The notes under the pieces are model-generated. The model had not been told where the DNA came from. It ran no database searches and saw only the letters and a list, made by a program, of their open reading frames with translations. This document shows positions 1 through 5,741 of a DNA stretch of 6,012 nucleotides, one piece after another. The translations under genes were made by a program, and so were the position numbers. The DNA is from Elusimicrobiota bacterium. GTDB taxonomy: Bacteria; Elusimicrobiota; Elusimicrobia; Elusimicrobiales; Elusimicrobiaceae. Each line of letters opens with the position of its first letter. The first letter of the stretch is position 1. Location: positions 1 through 6,012 of the forward strand of contig JAISVV010000090.1 in assembly GCA_031271365.1 (NCBI GenBank). The letters are read 5' to 3'.

Positions 1-359
1 AAGTCCTGCTGCTTATGCGTAATTTAAGAGTAGCTATGGACGAATACAAATTAGCCCACAACCAATATCCGGCAAAAATAACGGATTTAACATTTGATTT
101 TACCAATACAAAATTTAACTTGAACAGCTCAAGCGACTATTTGGAAAGCCCTTTCTTTGCCATCTACATTAACAGCGGAAGCGACCTCAACGGCTATGTG
201 TACGCCGTACCGCGCCACAACGCCTGCCGGTCTTCCGGTTATGCCATAGCAAAACAAAAATGCTTTGCTCTCTTATATTCGCCCGCCGGCCGCTTAACCT
301 GCCGCACCGGTGACGAAAACGACGGCACCGGCGCCACTTGCGCGCAAATCGGCATGTAA
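1..359 (+). CDS. Type IV pilin-like protein, 3' part (5' end outside window)
   Basis: This is the C-terminal part of a probable type IV pilin or pseudopilin, a secreted or inner-membrane-anchored fibre subunit. The reading frame is open to the left edge (codons from base 3 read VLLL before the first Met at 15), so the Met at 15 is probably internal. The prepilin cleavage site and hydrophobic helix would lie upstream. Counting from that Met, residues 2-19 (RNLRVAMDEYKLAHNQYP) fit the end of the long pilin N-terminal helix and the usual 'Y.LA.G.YP' turn. The globular domain has four cysteines (71, 83, 96, 109), enough for two disulfides, and the tail RLTC...ATCAQIGM resembles tails I associate with Elusimicrobiota pilins. 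The gene converges on pgm with only 5 nt between stop codons and no obvious terminator. Family membership is inferred from pattern. Whether it is a major pilin, minor pilin or secretion pseudopilin cannot be told. Confidence 0.66.
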   Translation, partial: VLLLMRNLRVAMDEYKLAHNQYPAKITDLTFDFTNTKFNLNSSSDYLESPFFAIYINSGSDLNGYVYAVPRHNACRSSGYAIAKQKCFALLYSPAGRLTCRTGDENDGTGATCAQIGM

Positions 360-364
360 ACGCC

Positions 365-1909
365 TTATAATCTGAAAACCTTGCGGCCTTGCGCTATAAG
401 CTCATCCAAATGCTCCCTGCCGCGGAAGGTTTCGGCGTAAAGTTTAACAATAGCCTCCGTGCCGGAGGGGCGCGCCAAAAGCCAGCTGTCTTCAAGATAT
501 ATTTTTATGCCGTCCGTATCGCGCACTTTTGTTACGCGCTCGCCCGCTATTTCTTTGGTTGAGGCAAAACTCGCGGCGTTCATCTTTTTAAACTCGCTCT
601 TTAAAGCGTCGGTGGTGGGCATATCAAGGCGGGTATAAACCGGCTCGCCGTGTAAGGCGGTAAGCTGTTTATAAAGGCCTGCTATATCCTGGCCGGCGGC
701 GCTCATTATCTCTAAAAGCAGGCAGACGGCCAAAATGCCGTCCTTTTCCGTAACCCATTTGGCTATGGACATACCGGCGCTTTCCTCGCCGCCCATTACA
801 AGCGCGCCGCCCAAAAGGCCGTCTACAAAATATTTAAAGCCTACGTTAACTTCGTCCACGCCCAAGCCGGCGCGGGCGGCTATTTTATCTATCAAATGCG
901 TGGTGCCCAGCGTGCGGCCGGCTTTCATGGTTTTGGCGGGCTTGGTTTTTTTGATAAGGTAATCCAGCATAACGCAAAGCGCGTGGTTGGGCGGTATCAG
1001 GCCGCCTTTGGCGGTGGCGCAGCCAAAGCGGTCGGCGTCAGGGTCGCTGGCGCCGGCAAATTGATAGGCGCCCGTTTCAACCAGTTTTATAAGCGGCTTC
1101 ATCGGGTATGGAGAAGACGGGTCCATCCGTATTTTGCCGTCGTGGTCTATGGGGATAAAGCGGAAAGTCGGGTCGATATCACGGCTTACGATATCCACAT
1201 TATCCAGCCCGTATTCTTTTTTTATGGCCTGGTAAAATGCCAAACTCGCGCCACCCATGGGGTGCACCGCCGCCTTAAGGCCGGCGGATTTTATTATTTT
1301 AAAATCAATCTTTTTGCCCAGCGCTTTAACATAATTTGCAACAATGTCGCCGGTTTCTATAAGGCCGCCGGCGCCGGTAAGCGCGATTTCCTTAATCTCG
1401 GCGGGGTTTTGCATAAAATAATTGGCGTATTTTTCTATCTTAGCGGTTGTCTGCGCGTTTGCCGGCCCGCCGTTTTGCGGATTATATTTAAGGCCCATAT
1501 CCTGCGGCGGGTTGTGGGAGGCCGTGCCGTTAAGGCTGGCGCACACGCGCCCGGATAGAATTTCAAACGAAAACACCGGCGTCGGCACCGGTATGTCCGG
1601 CAGCACAACTTTTAAGCCGTTTGCGGCCAAAACGCCGGCGCAGATATCGGCCGTCGCGCGCGACATCAGGCGCGTGTCTCCGCCCACTAAAATTTTGCCT
1701 TCTATTTTTTCTTCTATGTGCATTTTTGCCACGGCTTGCGCTATGGCGCGCGCGTGCAGCGCGCTAAAACCCGCGCCCAAAACCCCCCTGTGGCCCGATG
1801 TGCCAAACTTAACCGGCGCAGGCGCGGCGCAAGGCGCGTAAAATTCCTTTTTCAAAGTTTCAACGTCAATTAATATTTGCGGCAGCGTGCCCGCGTTTTT
1901 ATCTATCAT
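365..1909 (-). CDS. pgm: Phosphoglucomutase (alpha-D-glucose-1-phosphate specific)
   Basis: This cytosolic alpha-D-phosphohexomutase interconverts glucose-1-phosphate and glucose-6-phosphate through a phosphoserine intermediate and needs Mg2+. With the start at 1909 it is 514 residues, slightly shorter than E. coli Pgm (about 546). All four family signatures are present: GTSGHRG (36-42), the active-site loop TASHNPP with catalytic Ser131, the metal loop DPDADR (289-294), and the sugar-binding GGEESAG (373-379). The C-terminal phosphate-binding loop is RPSGTE (480-485). KYNPQNGGPA (141-150) and VGFKYFVDGL (356-365) point to the Pgm subfamily rather than phosphomannomutase or GlmM. The ATG at 1909 was chosen because MIDKNAGTLPQ aligns with the E. 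coli N terminus (IHNRAGQPAQ) and GGGGG lies 4 nt upstream. In-frame upstream starts at 1975 (ATG) and 1993 (TTG) run through promoter and repeat-like sequence. It is divergent from murB. Confidence 0.95.
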   Translation of the reverse strand: MIDKNAGTLPQILIDVETLKKEFYAPCAAPAPVKFGTSGHRGVLGAGFSALHARAIAQAVAKMHIEEKIEGKILVGGDTRLMSRATADICAGVLAANGLKVVLPDIPVPTPVFSFEILSGRVCASLNGTASHNPPQDMGLKYNPQNGGPANAQTTAKIEKYANYFMQNPAEIKEIALTGAGGLIETGDIVANYVKALGKKIDFKIIKSAGLKAAVHPMGGASLAFYQAIKKEYGLDNVDIVSRDIDPTFRFIPIDHDGKIRMDPSSPYPMKPLIKLVETGAYQFAGASDPDADRFGCATAKGGLIPPNHALCVMLDYLIKKTKPAKTMKAGRTLGTTHLIDKIAARAGLGVDEVNVGFKYFVDGLLGGALVMGGEESAGMSIAKWVTEKDGILAVCLLLEIMSAAGQDIAGLYKQLTALHGEPVYTRLDMPTTDALKSEFKKMNAASFASTKEIAGERVTKVRDTDGIKIYLEDSWLLARPSGTEAIVKLYAETFRGREHLDELIAQGRKVFRL

Positions 1910-1931
1910 AAAGCCCCCGTTTTTCGCCGCA

Positions 1932-1963
1932 ATTGCAAGGGGCGGCAGGCCCCGCGGCAATCC
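1932..1963. repeat. Palindrome resembling dispersed CATTGCG...GCAATCC-type repeats
   Basis: The sequence ATTGC-AA-GGGGC-GGCAG-GCCCC-GCG-GCAAT folds as an interrupted hairpin: GGGGC (1939-1943) pairs with GCCCC (1949-1953), and the outer ATTGC pairs with GCAAT. The arrangement resembles short intergenic palindromic repeats found in many bacterial genomes, which begin near CATTGCG and end near GCAATCC. That comparison is from memory. On the minus strand it would lie in the pgm leader; only one full copy is in the window. Confidence 0.4.
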
Positions 1964-1975
1964 GGTCGTATTCAT

Positions 1976-2004
1976 TTTATATAATATAAACAATGATTTG
2001 GGAA
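1976..2004 (-). promoter_or_regulatory. Candidate pgm promoter
   Basis: On the minus strand, TTCCCA (2004-1999; 4 of 6 matches to TTGACA) and TATAAA (1981-1976; 5 of 6 matches to TATAAT) are 17 nt apart. Overlapping alternatives TATATT and TATTAT sit just upstream in the same AT-rich stretch. Initiation would fall near 1969, giving a leader of about 60 nt that contains a GGGGC-CTGCC-GCCCC hairpin before the pgm start. It overlaps the murB promoter on the other strand. Confidence 0.4.
1980..1985 (+). promoter_or_regulatory. -10 element of the murB-hypA-hypB unit
   Basis: This is a perfect TATAAT in an AT-rich patch. Seven bases separate it from the murB ATG at 1993, so the expected transcription start coincides with the A of the start codon. 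No convincing -35 is seen at 16-18 nt upstream (GCAATC/CAATCC), and there is no TG extension. No Shine-Dalgarno sequence precedes murB, which fits a leaderless transcript. Confidence 0.5.
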
Positions 2005-2892
2005 GAGAAACTAAAAACCGCCGGCATAACGCCCGTTGTCTTTAACGCGCCTATGGCCGCCTGCACCACCTATAAAACCGGCGGCGCGGCGCAGGCTTTG
2101 GCTTTGCCGCAAAATTTAGAGCAGCTAAAAAACATCTTGCTTTTTGCCAAAGAAAACAACTTGCGCCTGCGCGTTTTGGGCCTTGGCTCCAACATATTGG
2201 TAAGCGACGGCGGCGTAAGCGGCGTTGTTTGCTGCCTTAAAAATATAAGCGGCGTCGATATTAACGGCAATATGCTTTCCGCCGGCGCCGGCGCGCCGCT
2301 GGACGAAGTTGTGCGCAAAGCCACAGACGCCGGCCTTGAAGGCCTTGAAGGCCTAAGCGGCATACCGGGCAGCGTTGGCGGCGCGGTGTTCATGAACGCC
2401 GGCGCGTATAACCAGGAAACTTTTGACCATCTTTTAAGCATAGATTTTATGGACGAAAGCGGCCGCATAACCACCTTGCTTAAAAAAGATTTAAAATACG
2501 GCTACCGCCGCGTTGAGGGCATAGAAAACCTTATCGTCTTAAACGCGCTGTGGCGGCTTACGCCCGCGCAAAACGCGGCCGCCCTAAAAACCCGCCGGCT
2601 GGAAATCCTGGCAAGCCGCGCGCAAAAACAGCCGCTGGAGTATCCCTCCGCGGGCAGCGTTTTTAAACGCCCGCCAAACAATTTTGCCAGCGCGCTTATA
2701 GACAAATGCGGCCTTAAGGGCTTGCGCATAGGCGCGGCGCAAGTATCGCCCAAACACGCCGGCTTTATCGTAAACACCGGCAACGCCGCCGCGGCCGATA
2801 TCAAACAATTAATGGACGAAGTGCAAAAACGCGTGCTGGCGCAAACCGGCGTCAGGCTGGAGTTAGAACAAATTTTATGGGGGGATTTTTAA
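1993..2892 (+). CDS. murB: UDP-N-acetylenolpyruvoylglucosamine reductase (MurB, type II)
   Basis: MurB is a cytosolic FAD enzyme that reduces the enolpyruvyl group of UDP-GlcNAc-enolpyruvate with NADPH to make UDP-MurNAc, the second committed step of peptidoglycan synthesis. At 299 residues it has the length of the shorter, Bacillus-like type II enzymes. The FAD-binding half contains TTYKTGG (25-31), VLGLGSNILVSDGG (61-74) and GLEGLSGIPGSVGGAVFMNAG (117-137). YGYRR (169-173) supplies the conserved Tyr-Arg. PSAGSVFKRP (218-227) carries the proton-donating Ser222, and LELEQILWG (289-297) holds the conserved C-terminal Glu, most likely Glu292. The start is fixed by homology, since the next Met (21) would remove part of the N terminus. 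No ribosome-binding site is visible. The gene heads a tight unit with hypA (1-nt gap) and the MinD-like gene. All expected catalytic residues are present. Confidence 0.95.
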   Translation: MIWEEKLKTAGITPVVFNAPMAACTTYKTGGAAQALALPQNLEQLKNILLFAKENNLRLRVLGLGSNILVSDGGVSGVVCCLKNISGVDINGNMLSAGAGAPLDEVVRKATDAGLEGLEGLSGIPGSVGGAVFMNAGAYNQETFDHLLSIDFMDESGRITTLLKKDLKYGYRRVEGIENLIVLNALWRLTPAQNAAALKTRRLEILASRAQKQPLEYPSAGSVFKRPPNNFASALIDKCGLKGLRIGAAQVSPKHAGFIVNTGNAAAADIKQLMDEVQKRVLAQTGVRLELEQILWGDF

Positions 2893-2893
2893 T

Positions 2894-3316
2894 ATGCACG
2901 AATGGGCCTTATCCGACAGTATAGCCGCCGCCGCGCAAGAGGTGCGGCAAAAACAAAACCTTAAAAACGTGGCCGCAGTTACCGTCGTGCTGGGCGAGGT
3001 GCAAAACATCGCAGCCGGCGTTTTTAAAGATATTTTTGACGAAGTTAAAAAAAATTACCCGGGCGTGGAAAGCGCAAAACTTATAATAGAAACCGAGCCC
3101 GCTAAATTTGAATGCCTAAAATGCGGCGCGCAGTTTGGCCTAGACAGAAGCGGCCTCTCGCACGAAACAAACGAAGCCATACACTTCCTGCCGGAGACGG
3201 CTAAACTATACATAAAATGCCCAAAATGCGGCAGCAGCGATTTTAAAATAATACAAGGCCGCGGCGTGTTTATAAAAGAAATTTCGGGCGAAGCGCCCGG
3301 CCCGGGGGGCAAATGA
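2894..3316 (+). CDS. hypA: Hydrogenase nickel-insertion protein HypA, archaeal-like
   Basis: HypA is a cytosolic Ni metallochaperone that delivers nickel to the large subunit of [NiFe] hydrogenases, working with HypB. The protein is 140 residues. The N terminus is MHEWAL, with the Ni-ligand His2 and Glu3 conserved. VTVVLGEVQNIA (29-40) is the core strand. The zinc site is CLKC (74-77) plus CPKC (109-112), with 31 residues between the pairs; usual bacterial HypA has about a dozen. The long insert contains IHFLPE, whose His97 aligns with the extra Ni-binding His98 I recall for Thermococcus kodakarensis HypA. GRGVFIKEI (122-130) also matches that type. A GGGGGA ribosome-binding site (2880-2885) lies in the end of murB, 8 nt from the ATG. 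The stop overlaps the next gene's start (ATGA). No hydrogenase structural gene is in the window, so the client enzyme is unknown. Confidence 0.93.
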   Translation: MHEWALSDSIAAAAQEVRQKQNLKNVAAVTVVLGEVQNIAAGVFKDIFDEVKKNYPGVESAKLIIETEPAKFECLKCGAQFGLDRSGLSHETNEAIHFLPETAKLYIKCPKCGSSDFKIIQGRGVFIKEISGEAPGPGGK

Positions 3317-3996
3317 TGCAACTGGACCCAAAAATATCCGCCGTCAGCCGCCGTCTTAAAAACGTGGGGCGTATAATAGCGGTATCGGGCTTTAAAGGCG
3401 GCGTGGGCAAAAGCAGCGTCGCGTGCGTTTTAGCCTTGCTGCTGGCCGAGCGCGGCCTAAAAACCGGCCTGATGGACTTAGATTTTAACGGCGCCTCGTG
3501 CGACGTTATCTTGGGGCTGGGGCAGCAGTTCCCGCAAGAAATCGAAGGGCTGGACCCGCCGGTGATAGAAGGCGTTAAATTTATGACGCCCGCCTTTTTT
3601 GCCCAAAACAAAGCCGTCAACTTACGCGGGCCCGAGATGACCAACGCCGTCTTGGAGCTTTTAGCCGTCACCCGCTGGCAGCGGCTGGATTATCTTATTT
3701 TGGATATGCCTCCGGGCTTTGCCGACACCGCCCTGGATATAATACGCTTTGTGCCGCGCGCGGAGGTTTTAGCGGTAAAAACGCCCAGCATACTTTCCAA
3801 AAACTTAGCCGCCAAAGCGCTGCAAGCGCTGGCCGGGCTTAACGTAAAGGTGCTTGGCGGCATAGAAAATATGTCCGCCCGGGGCCTGCGCACAGACGCC
3901 GCGCTGGAGGCCGCCTACGGCAAACCGCGCGAGCTGCTAAAAACCCAATTTGCGCAGGATTTACAAAGCGCAGCTGACGCTTTAAAACTGGCGTAG
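3313..3996 (+). CDS. hypB: Mrp/MinD-family ATPase, archaeal-type HypB partner of HypA
   Basis: This is a predicted cytosolic P-loop ATPase of 227 residues. The deviant Walker A is KGGVGKSS (28-35; signature Lys28, catalytic Lys33). LMDLDFNGAS (53-62) is the switch I region, LILDMPPG (128-135) the Walker B/switch II segment, and IENMS (184-188) the nucleotide-contacting loop of Mrp/NBP35 proteins. It lacks the CxxC of Fe-S-carrier Mrp proteins and the G1-G5 motifs and His-rich tail of bacterial GTPase HypB. LDPK.SAVSRRLK at the N terminus, DLDFNGASCDVILG and the final ELLKTQFAQDL resemble T. kodakarensis HypB, an Mrp/MinD-type ATPase that binds HypA and helps it take up Ni (comparison from memory). 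The 4-nt overlap with hypA implies coupled translation. GGGGGG at 3304-3309 would suit the ATG at 3316 slightly better than that at 3313. The protein is short after IENMS (39 residues). A generic ParA/Mrp role is the alternative. Confidence 0.8.
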   Translation: MMQLDPKISAVSRRLKNVGRIIAVSGFKGGVGKSSVACVLALLLAERGLKTGLMDLDFNGASCDVILGLGQQFPQEIEGLDPPVIEGVKFMTPAFFAQNKAVNLRGPEMTNAVLELLAVTRWQRLDYLILDMPPGFADTALDIIRFVPRAEVLAVKTPSILSKNLAAKALQALAGLNVKVLGGIENMSARGLRTDAALEAAYGKPRELLKTQFAQDLQSAADALKLA

Positions 3997-4022
3997 CGCC
4001 CCGCAATGGCGGCGTCATATTA

Positions 4023-4031
4023 TGCTAAAAT
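4023..4031 (+). promoter_or_regulatory. Extended -10 promoter candidate for the FadL/OmpP1 gene
   Basis: TGCTAAAAT matches an extended -10 (TG-n-TATAAT with one mismatch) and is followed by ATATATAA. No -35 is recognisable 17 nt upstream. Initiation near 4038 would give a leader of about 100 nt carrying the hairpins noted below. Confidence 0.4.
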
Positions 4032-4037
4032 ATATAT

Positions 4038-4062
4038 AAGGGCGCGATAAAGTGCCTTTTTT
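4038..4062 (+). terminator. Possible intrinsic terminator after the hyp genes, or leader attenuator
   Basis: GGCGC (4041-4045) pairs with GTGCC (4052-4056, one G-T pair) around the loop GATAAA. AAG/TTT pairs extend the base, and six T residues follow (4057-4062). This would end the murB-hypA-hypB transcript 40-65 nt past the last stop. It also lies at the predicted start of the fadL-like transcript, so it could interrupt that transcript early. Confidence 0.45.
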
Positions 4063-4105
4063 AGAGTTACCCGCGGGGGTAGCAACGCCCGCGCAGTTAA
4101 ACAAT

Positions 4106-4127
4106 TAAAGGCATAGCAATGCCTTTA
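4106..4127 (+). promoter_or_regulatory. Perfect 9-bp leader hairpin next to the ribosome-binding site
   Basis: TAAAGGCAT (4106-4114) pairs perfectly with ATGCCTTTA (4119-4127) around the tetraloop AGCA. The final A of the stem is the first base of AGGAGG (4127-4132), a consensus Shine-Dalgarno 6 nt before the ATG at 4139. A second hairpin, CGCGGG (4072-4077) with CCCGCG (4088-4093), lies upstream. The location suits mRNA stabilisation or translational control of an abundant outer-membrane protein; that role is inferred. Confidence 0.6.
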
Positions 4128-4138
4128 GGAGGAAGTGA

Positions 4139-5404
4139 ATGAAAAATATGATTAAAGCGGTAGCTTTATCGCTATCGTTGGCTTTTATCGGCAGCGCCGC
4201 CATGGGCGCCGGTTTTGCGCTGTACGAGTTCAGCGCGCGCGGCAACGCCATGGGCGGCGCCGTAATGGCAAATAAGGCGGAGGCCGCCTCTATGGCCGTC
4301 AACCCCGCGCTTATCACGGAACTGGACGGCCTGCAAGTGCAGGCTGGCGCCACTTTTGTCGCGCCCGCTTCTACTACCAGTTTTGCAGCCGGTTTACCGG
4401 CCGGCGGCGAGAGGGACCTTAAATCCAAAGTCTTTACTCTGCCCAATTTTTATACAACTTATAAAGCCAGCGAGGCTGTGTCTTTAGGTTTGGCTGTTTT
4501 CTCCCGCTTCGGTTTGGGCGGCGAGTACGAAAACCCCAACCCTTGGTTAGGTTCCGCCAGCGCTTATAAATTTGACGTGCAAACCATTTCCGCCACCCCG
4601 GTGGTAGCCGCTAAAGTAAGCGACGATATCTCCGTGGCTATGGGCCTGGAGTTTATGGATATCTCTTTCAGCGAAGATAAATACCTAAACGGCACCGGCG
4701 CCGCGCCCTTTTCCGTAGAAGGCGACGGCATGAGCTGGGGCGGCGTTTTTGGTATTTCTTATAAACCCGAATGGGCCGAAAAGAAACTTGGCTTTGGTTT
4801 ATCCTACAGAACCAAAACCCGCCAGGTTTTAGACGGCACCTTGAAAGCGCCCTCTATGGGCTTTGCCAATGCCGACGTGCGCGGCAGCGTAACCTTGCCC
4901 GACGCCGTTAACTTGGGCGTTTCTTATCAGTTTACTCCTAAATTTTTGATTGAAACCGGTATAATTGGCACTTTCTGGAGCAGCATGGACGCTATCCGCA
5001 TAGAAGTGCCCACCGCAGCCGCCGCGCCGGCGCAGGGCCTTATGCTTATAGAGCAGAAGGATTATAAAGACGTAGTGCGCTTTAACCTCGGCGCGGAATA
5101 CGCTTTAACCGACAACTGGGATATCCGCGGCGGTTATGTGTTCGACCAATCGCCCACCAACAAAGGCCTTATGGACACTTTAGTGCCGGTTGGCGACAGG
5201 CATTTGTTTAACCTCGGCCTTGGCTATCACCGCGATAATTGGGGCGTAGACGCCGCTTACACCTATCTTTTAGGCAAAAAGATGAACGGCACGGGCCATC
5301 TGCCCGACGGCACGGCGGTACCGGTTAAGTATACAAACGGCAGCAGCCATATGTTTGGCATAACGTTTAAGTATACTTTTGACGTGCCCCTGCTTCGCAG
5401 CTGA
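4139..5404 (+). CDS. FadL/OmpP1/TodX-family outer-membrane transport protein
   Basis: This is a predicted outer-membrane beta-barrel of the FadL family, whose members admit long-chain fatty acids or other hydrophobic compounds by lateral diffusion. It has 421 residues, normal for the family. Residues 1-23 form a Sec signal peptide (MKNMIK, hydrophobic core, AMG/AG cleavage). The mature N terminus AGFALYEFSARG (24-35) and NPALIT (55-60) match E. coli FadL closely in the hatch region (AGFQLNEFSS, NPALIT). Barrel-strand patterns typical of the family follow: GLSYRTKTRQVLDG (220-233), TLPDAVNLGVSYQ (252-264), GGYVFDQSPT (331-340) and HLFNLGLGYH (355-364). The last strand MFGITFKYTF (405-414) has the expected beta-signal, but seven more residues (DVPLLRS) follow the terminal Phe, which is unusual. 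The start is supported by AGGAGG at 4127-4132. It appears monocistronic. The substrate cannot be deduced from sequence. Confidence 0.9.
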   Translation: MKNMIKAVALSLSLAFIGSAAMGAGFALYEFSARGNAMGGAVMANKAEAASMAVNPALITELDGLQVQAGATFVAPASTTSFAAGLPAGGERDLKSKVFTLPNFYTTYKASEAVSLGLAVFSRFGLGGEYENPNPWLGSASAYKFDVQTISATPVVAAKVSDDISVAMGLEFMDISFSEDKYLNGTGAAPFSVEGDGMSWGGVFGISYKPEWAEKKLGFGLSYRTKTRQVLDGTLKAPSMGFANADVRGSVTLPDAVNLGVSYQFTPKFLIETGIIGTFWSSMDAIRIEVPTAAAAPAQGLMLIEQKDYKDVVRFNLGAEYALTDNWDIRGGYVFDQSPTNKGLMDTLVPVGDRHLFNLGLGYHRDNWGVDAAYTYLLGKKMNGTGHLPDGTAVPVKYTNGSSHMFGITFKYTFDVPLLRS

Positions 5405-5409
5405 TTGAT

Positions 5410-5738
5410 TTACGGCAACAAAAAAACCCGCTCAAAAGGGCGGGTTTTTTTATTGCCGTTATTGTAGCTTATACGCAAATCCACTTCTGCGCCTATTTCT
5501 TTTAAAGGCGCTTTTTCCGTATGGGAAAACATATATACCGCCGCCCCCAAAATAACCGCCGGCCGGGCATCCGGCGAAAGGCTATAGCCCGGTGACGGGA
5601 TAAAGAAATACATTTCCCCGGGGGTTTGGCCGTAAACGTCGTGCAGTAACCCTCTGCTTTGGTATAGAGGGCCAAATTGCCGCCCCCGTAAACAAAACCC
5701 ATATCAATATTTGAAGAGAAGGAAGGCTTTTTTAGCCA
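5410..5738 (-). pseudogene. Decayed C-terminal part of a beta-barrel-like protein, frameshifted
   Basis: From 5738 down, one minus-strand frame reads WLKKPSFSSNIDMGFVYGGG and then NLALYTKAEG, with ordinary codon choice. From 5649 down a different frame continues sensibly with LLHDVYGQTPGEMYFFIPSP, then GYSLSPDARPAVILGAAVYM, and ends ...GAEVDLRISYNN before running through the terminator to a TAA at 5410. Loss of one base in the GGG at 5652-5650 would explain the switch. Alternating polar/hydrophobic stretches rich in Tyr, Gly and Phe suggest an outer-membrane barrel; I do not recognise the family. Upstream, the frame hits a stop exactly at the edge of the 5742-5888 element. The reading frame through the terminator suggests the original stop was also lost. 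A sequencing error at 5650 remains possible. Confidence 0.5.
5412..5459. terminator. Strong bidirectional intrinsic terminator
   Basis: The palindrome pairs ACGGCAA (5412-5418) with TTGCCGT (5453-5459) and AAAAAAACCCGC (5420-5431) with GCGGGTTTTTTT (5440-5451), with one mismatch and the loop TCAAAAGG. Seven T residues follow the GC stem on each strand, so it can stop transcription from both directions. It sits 7 nt after the FadL-like stop codon. Confidence 0.92.
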
Positions 5739-5741
5739 TTA

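Noticed and set aside
15..17. ATG at 15 as the true start of the pilin-like gene
   Set aside because: The frame is open upstream to the window edge, no ribosome-binding site is seen, and a pilin needs a leader and hydrophobic helix before this point.
366..371. TATAAT between the pilin and pgm stop codons as a promoter
   Set aside because: It lies at the 3' end of pgm with no -35 and no gene downstream on the plus strand before murB.
896..1558. Long plus-strand ORFs (896-1558, 1422-1841) opposite pgm
   Set aside because: They are antisense shadows of pgm with no recognisable domain. The pgm frame has full catalytic motifs.
1910..1993. N-terminal extension of pgm to the TTG at 1993 or ATG at 1975
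   Set aside because: The extra residues (GLPRGLPPLAIAA) are translated from promoter and palindromic repeat sequence. Homology with E. coli Pgm begins at the ATG at 1909, which also has a GGGGG upstream.
2070..2808. Minus-strand ORFs opposite murB
   Set aside because: They overlap the clearly coding murB frame and show only low-complexity, shadow-like composition.
5410..5702. Two separate small minus-strand genes starting at 5613 and 5702
   Set aside because: Neither start has a convincing ribosome-binding site. The sensible sequence passes from one frame to the other near 5650, which fits one frameshifted gene better.
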